64,000 nt of DNA from Nostoc sp. CHAB 5834 (GTDB taxonomy: Bacteria; Cyanobacteriota; Cyanobacteriia; Cyanobacteriales; Nostocaceae): contig JAIVFU010000018.1 in the NCBI GenBank assembly GCA_020829485.1, positions 38,737 through 102,736 on the forward strand, in the 5' to 3' direction. A program made the position numbers and the translations under genes. The notes beneath the pieces were generated by a model. It saw only the letters and a list, made by a program, of their open reading frames with translations, searched no databases and had not been told where the DNA came from. Of the stretch, positions 61,215 through 64,000 are shown piece by piece (position 1 is the first letter of the stretch; each line of letters starts with the position of its first letter).

Positions 61215-61682
61215 TATCTTCTCCGAATTGAATACTGGAAGCGATTAATTGAGGTGTGTGATGGTGAGGAGCAGATGTTAAAAAGCAATTAAATGTGAAG
61301 TAGCAAAAGTTCCCAAGCAATTGCTCAGGTTACTGGAAATTGAAACTTAGACGATTTCTTGAGGCTAAGATTTTGCAGCCATTTCTGAGAAGCGCCAATT
61401 CAATTTTCCTGACGGTTGCTAACCAGGATGTGTCTACATACAGTCTGTAGCTCTCTATGAATTTAATGTAGATGCCCAGTAGCTCTTTCGGTGGTAGACT
61501 GTGCAGCCTTACAGTAGTGACTCGATGTTATCAGATTTAAGTCAGTTTGGCGATATCTAAGCCTATGGAACTCAAAACTTCAGCATTTTTGCAATTTTGT
61601 GGCAGCAAAATTACCAACAAAATGTTACTTTATAAAACTATGGCTTACTTACAATGCCCCAAATATCAGGAAATATTAGCCA
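61215..61682. other. Intergenic region between divergent genes
   Basis: No gene or strong repeat is visible. It holds the promoters of the BON lipoprotein and RNase D-like genes. Confidence 0.4.
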
Positions 61683-62603
61683 ATGCCATACCTTACTTCC
61701 GCCTGCGAAATTAGTGCCATTGTCGCTGAATATACTAACGCTAAAACGCTGTGGATAGATACAGAAGTTGCTGACTATAAAAGCCGTAATCCCCGACTAT
61801 CGCTGATTCAGATATTAGATAATCCCAAAGATATGAGTGGCGATCGCGTCTACCTTTTAGATGTCTTAGATCAGCCTAATATTATAGCTGAATTTATTGA
61901 GAAAATTATGATGAATTCTGCCATTGAAAAAGTTTTTCACAACGCCAGTTATGATCTAAAACTTCTCGGTAACAAGAAAGCCAAAAATATTACTTGTACT
62001 TTAGATATGGCAAAAAAAATTCCCTACTATCTTTTACCTTTACCTAATTACCAACTCAAAACCATAGCTACATCACTTTGTAGCTTTAACAATATCGAGA
62101 AACAAGAACAAACAAGCGATTGGGGAAAACGCCCCCTGACTGAAGAACAGATAGAGTATGCTTACTTAGATTGTATTTATCTGGCTCAAATCCACTCAAA
62201 TTTATTAGATTTACAAGTCCTAGCCAGCCCCGATCCCGCAACGGAAGACTTAATATCACTAAGTAGCAGATATTCGCAACTTGAGCAACAATACAAGTTG
62301 TTGAATTCAGAATTTGAGCATTTGCAAGAACGCATGAAAAAAGCTATGCAAGCTCAGAATATATCTGAAACTGCCTATTACAAACTGACTAGTTATGAAC
62401 GTACTACAGTCAAAGCTACTTTTACAGAATTAGCAAGGCTAGCACAAAGTGAAGGTATTAATTTAGATTTTCCAATCACACTAACTCAGAAACTCCAAAA
62501 AGATTTAGGGCAAAATCTGGAACAACTTTCTGTAGATATTGAAAAAACCACCTCTTGGCGGCTAAATTCCAAAACTCAAGAAAGTGATATTGAGGATGAT
62601 TAA
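61683..62603 (+). CDS. RNase D-like 3'-5' exoribonuclease
   Basis: This 306-residue DEDDy exonuclease has the metal ligands WIDTEVADYKS (Asp/Glu) near 27, FHNASYDLKLLG near 90 and the tyrosine motif EYAYLDCIYLAQ near 160. It shows one strong exonuclease domain (1-180). The C-terminal about 110 residues are helical and unlike a complete HRDC pair, so it is shorter than E. coli RNase D (about 375). It would trim 3' ends of small stable RNAs. Confidence 0.88.
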   Translation: MPYLTSACEISAIVAEYTNAKTLWIDTEVADYKSRNPRLSLIQILDNPKDMSGDRVYLLDVLDQPNIIAEFIEKIMMNSAIEKVFHNASYDLKLLGNKKAKNITCTLDMAKKIPYYLLPLPNYQLKTIATSLCSFNNIEKQEQTSDWGKRPLTEEQIEYAYLDCIYLAQIHSNLLDLQVLASPDPATEDLISLSSRYSQLEQQYKLLNSEFEHLQERMKKAMQAQNISETAYYKLTSYERTTVKATFTELARLAQSEGINLDFPITLTQKLQKDLGQNLEQLSVDIEKTTSWRLNSKTQESDIEDD

Positions 62604-63063
62604 ATTGTTTGTTTGGCTACAAATGCCAGAATTTATGGAGTTATTATCTTAAAATAAATGTTAATATTTAATTCTTTAAAAAAAGTATTCTCAAAAACAG
62701 GATAAACAGTAGGTTACTGCTTATAAATCCATTGTCAATAATTACAGAGAGGAAAATAGTAAAGAGCCAAATTGACAAGTTTTATACTTTATATTTTCTG
62801 ATTTTTCCTTAAGATAACTATTAAATAAATCTATTGAATATCAGGGAAATTTATTAATTGTAGGACTTATGCAAAATATCTCTCAAACTCTGATTTATCC
62901 GTGTACTCTGCGCCTCTGTGGTTCGTTATTCCGTAACTCTTGCGTAAGTCCTAAATTGGCTTGAAATCTCTATCAAAAGTTAGACTATCTATTGAGTTAA
63001 AGAATAAAAATCTAGATTTTGGTACTAATTGCGTTCAGGTATTATGGCAGTTGATATTAAATT
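62604..63063. other. Intergenic region with one repeat element
   Basis: AT-rich sequence surrounds the 62863-62953 element. No gene is visible. Confidence 0.5.
62863..62953. mobile_element. MITE-like element, TAGGACTTACGCA family, copy 3
   Basis: TAGGACTTATGCAA (from about 62863) and TTGCGTAAGTCCTA (to about 62953) are inverted ends with one mismatch. The interior carries a GCGCCTCTGTGGTTCGTT segment that also occurs, in either orientation, near 5170 and 32810. Confidence 0.65.
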
Positions 63064-63945
63064 ATGAGACGGCGTTTATTTAAACAAAAGCGAACAAAGG
63101 TAAATCAAGTATTTACCATAGCTATTTTTACTACATTGACAGCAATTAGCAGTGTTTCTTGTAGTAAGAATGACAATGTTTTGGTAACAGAAATAGGAGT
63201 CAGTCAACCTAGCCGTCGTTCAGCTACAGCTTCCATTGGTGGGGAATTCTATCTTCAGGGAAAAAACCAGCATTTAAACGGCGATTTACAAGCTGCGATC
63301 GCATCATACAGTAAAGCAATTGCTCAAAATTCTCAATATGGCGCTGCCTACAACGGGCGGGGATTAGCCTACTTTGATTTGGGAGACAAGGAAAAAGCGA
63401 TCGCAGATTACAATCAAGCACTTGGCATTAACCCTAACGACGCGGAAGCCTACAATAACCTGGGAAATGCCCGCGCCTCACTAGGAAATAACAGAGAAGC
63501 AGTTAAAGATTACAGTGAAGCGATTCGCCTTAATCCCAACTATGCCGAAGCCTACAATAACCGAGGAAATGCCCACGCCGCCTTGGGAGAAAGAAGAGGG
63601 GCGCTAGATGATCTTGACCAAGGGATTCTCCTCAACCCCAAATATGCGATCGCTTATAATAACCGAGGAAATGCCCGTGCTGCCAATGGAGAGCCACAGG
63701 GTGCGATCGAAGATTACAATCAAGCCATTCGCCTCAACCCTAACTTTGGCGCAGCTTATAATAACCGGGGAAATGCCCGCGCCACCAATGGAGACAAGCA
63801 GGGGGCGCTCAAAGACTTACAACAAGCAGCAAGCATTTTTCAAAATCAGGGTAACAATGACTTATATGAACAATTAAGCTTCCCCGGTCTGAAGACGCGG
63901 GGATTTCTGAAGAGTCCACAAAAGAACTTTCTTAGGCATACTTAA
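63064..63945 (+). CDS. TPR-repeat lipoprotein
   Basis: This 293-residue protein has a signal with lipobox-like end (IFTTLTAISSVSC, Cys at about 33). From about residue 62 it consists of six TPR units of 34 residues, with repeated cores AYNNRGNARAANGEPQGAIE and DYNQAIRLNPNFGAAYNNRG. The units are nearly identical, suggesting recent internal duplication. The last about 25 residues (LSFPGLKTRGFLKSPQKNFL) do not look TPR-like and may be replaced sequence. TPR domains bind partner proteins; the partner is unknown. Confidence 0.88.
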   Translation: MRRRLFKQKRTKVNQVFTIAIFTTLTAISSVSCSKNDNVLVTEIGVSQPSRRSATASIGGEFYLQGKNQHLNGDLQAAIASYSKAIAQNSQYGAAYNGRGLAYFDLGDKEKAIADYNQALGINPNDAEAYNNLGNARASLGNNREAVKDYSEAIRLNPNYAEAYNNRGNAHAALGERRGALDDLDQGILLNPKYAIAYNNRGNARAANGEPQGAIEDYNQAIRLNPNFGAAYNNRGNARATNGDKQGALKDLQQAASIFQNQGNNDLYEQLSFPGLKTRGFLKSPQKNFLRHT

Positions 63946-64000
63946 AATGCCTCTACCTACTCCACTTAAGTCAAACTTAAATATCGCAGCTACTTTTCTG

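Overview
The window looks like chromosome from a filamentous, probably heterocyst-forming cyanobacterium of the Nostoc/Anabaena group. The evidence is frequent GCGATCGC (HIP1) palindromes, 7-bp short tandem repeats (AATGACC/TTAGTCA-like and ATCCAAA-like) between genes, cyanophycin genes cphB-cphA, a tandem pair of flavodiiron proteins (one with canonical metal ligands, one without), a CpcS/CpeS-type bilin lyase, a glycine-rich RRM protein and many small inverted-repeat elements. This assignment is inference from content; no rRNA is present.

Layout. 1-529: 5' part of a PstS-like binding-domain protein (runs off the window). 1119-4262 (minus): phosphonate/phosphite-type ABC importer phnD-phnC-phnE, with a repeat element inserted between phnD and phnC. 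4415-5634 (minus): a pentapeptide-repeat/RidA fusion and a Nudix hydrolase. 5815-7323: malQ. 7809-9421 (minus): RodZ-like protein and a pseudouridine synthase. 9555-13770: DUF2993 protein, cdsA, cbiT and a Ser/Thr kinase. 13851-14255: a 405-bp element carrying seven 39-bp palindromic repeats. 14324-20165: alcohol dehydrogenase, tatA, cphA, cphB. 20704-23145: trmD, ispF, then a two-gene cassette of a PD-(D/E)XK-like and a PIN-like protein. 23192-24456 (minus): an ADYC-domain lipoprotein and a small secreted NG-repeat protein. 24817-29262: family-5 solute-binding protein, larB, a small membrane protein, argH. 29562-33711: a small basic protein, Nudix hydrolase, alpha/beta hydrolase, coaX, and two decayed gene remnants. 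33838-37493: the flavodiiron pair. 37750-39357: a VWA-like/RTX exoprotein. 40164-41699: antitoxin remnant, RRM protein, CpcS/CpeS-like lyase. 42278-47169: RND efflux adaptor and pump. 47644-52007: PEP-CTERM protein, two glycosyltransferases and an overlapping toxin-antitoxin-like pair. 52162-56552: rplS, tRNA-Trp, secE-nusG-rplK-rplA, L10 leader, rplJ-rplL. 56813-64000: hicBA, a Uma2 nuclease-fold protein, a second kinase, a BON lipoprotein, an RNase D-like exonuclease and a TPR lipoprotein.

Most genes are housekeeping or well-known cyanobacterial accessory genes. The less ordinary content is of two kinds. First, small gene sets of uncertain role: the PD-(D/E)XK+PIN cassette, the ADYC + NG-repeat pair, the 161-aa/RelE-like overlapping pair and the pentapeptide-RidA fusion. 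Second, there is a dense population of non-autonomous repeats that touch genes. One supplies the last codons and stop of coaX, one ends at the stop of phnC, and several truncate toxin or antitoxin remnants. Simple repeats are also translated inside coaX, trmD and the RND pump. Nothing here proves a wholly new system. The best candidates are listed as findings with the checks that would decide them.
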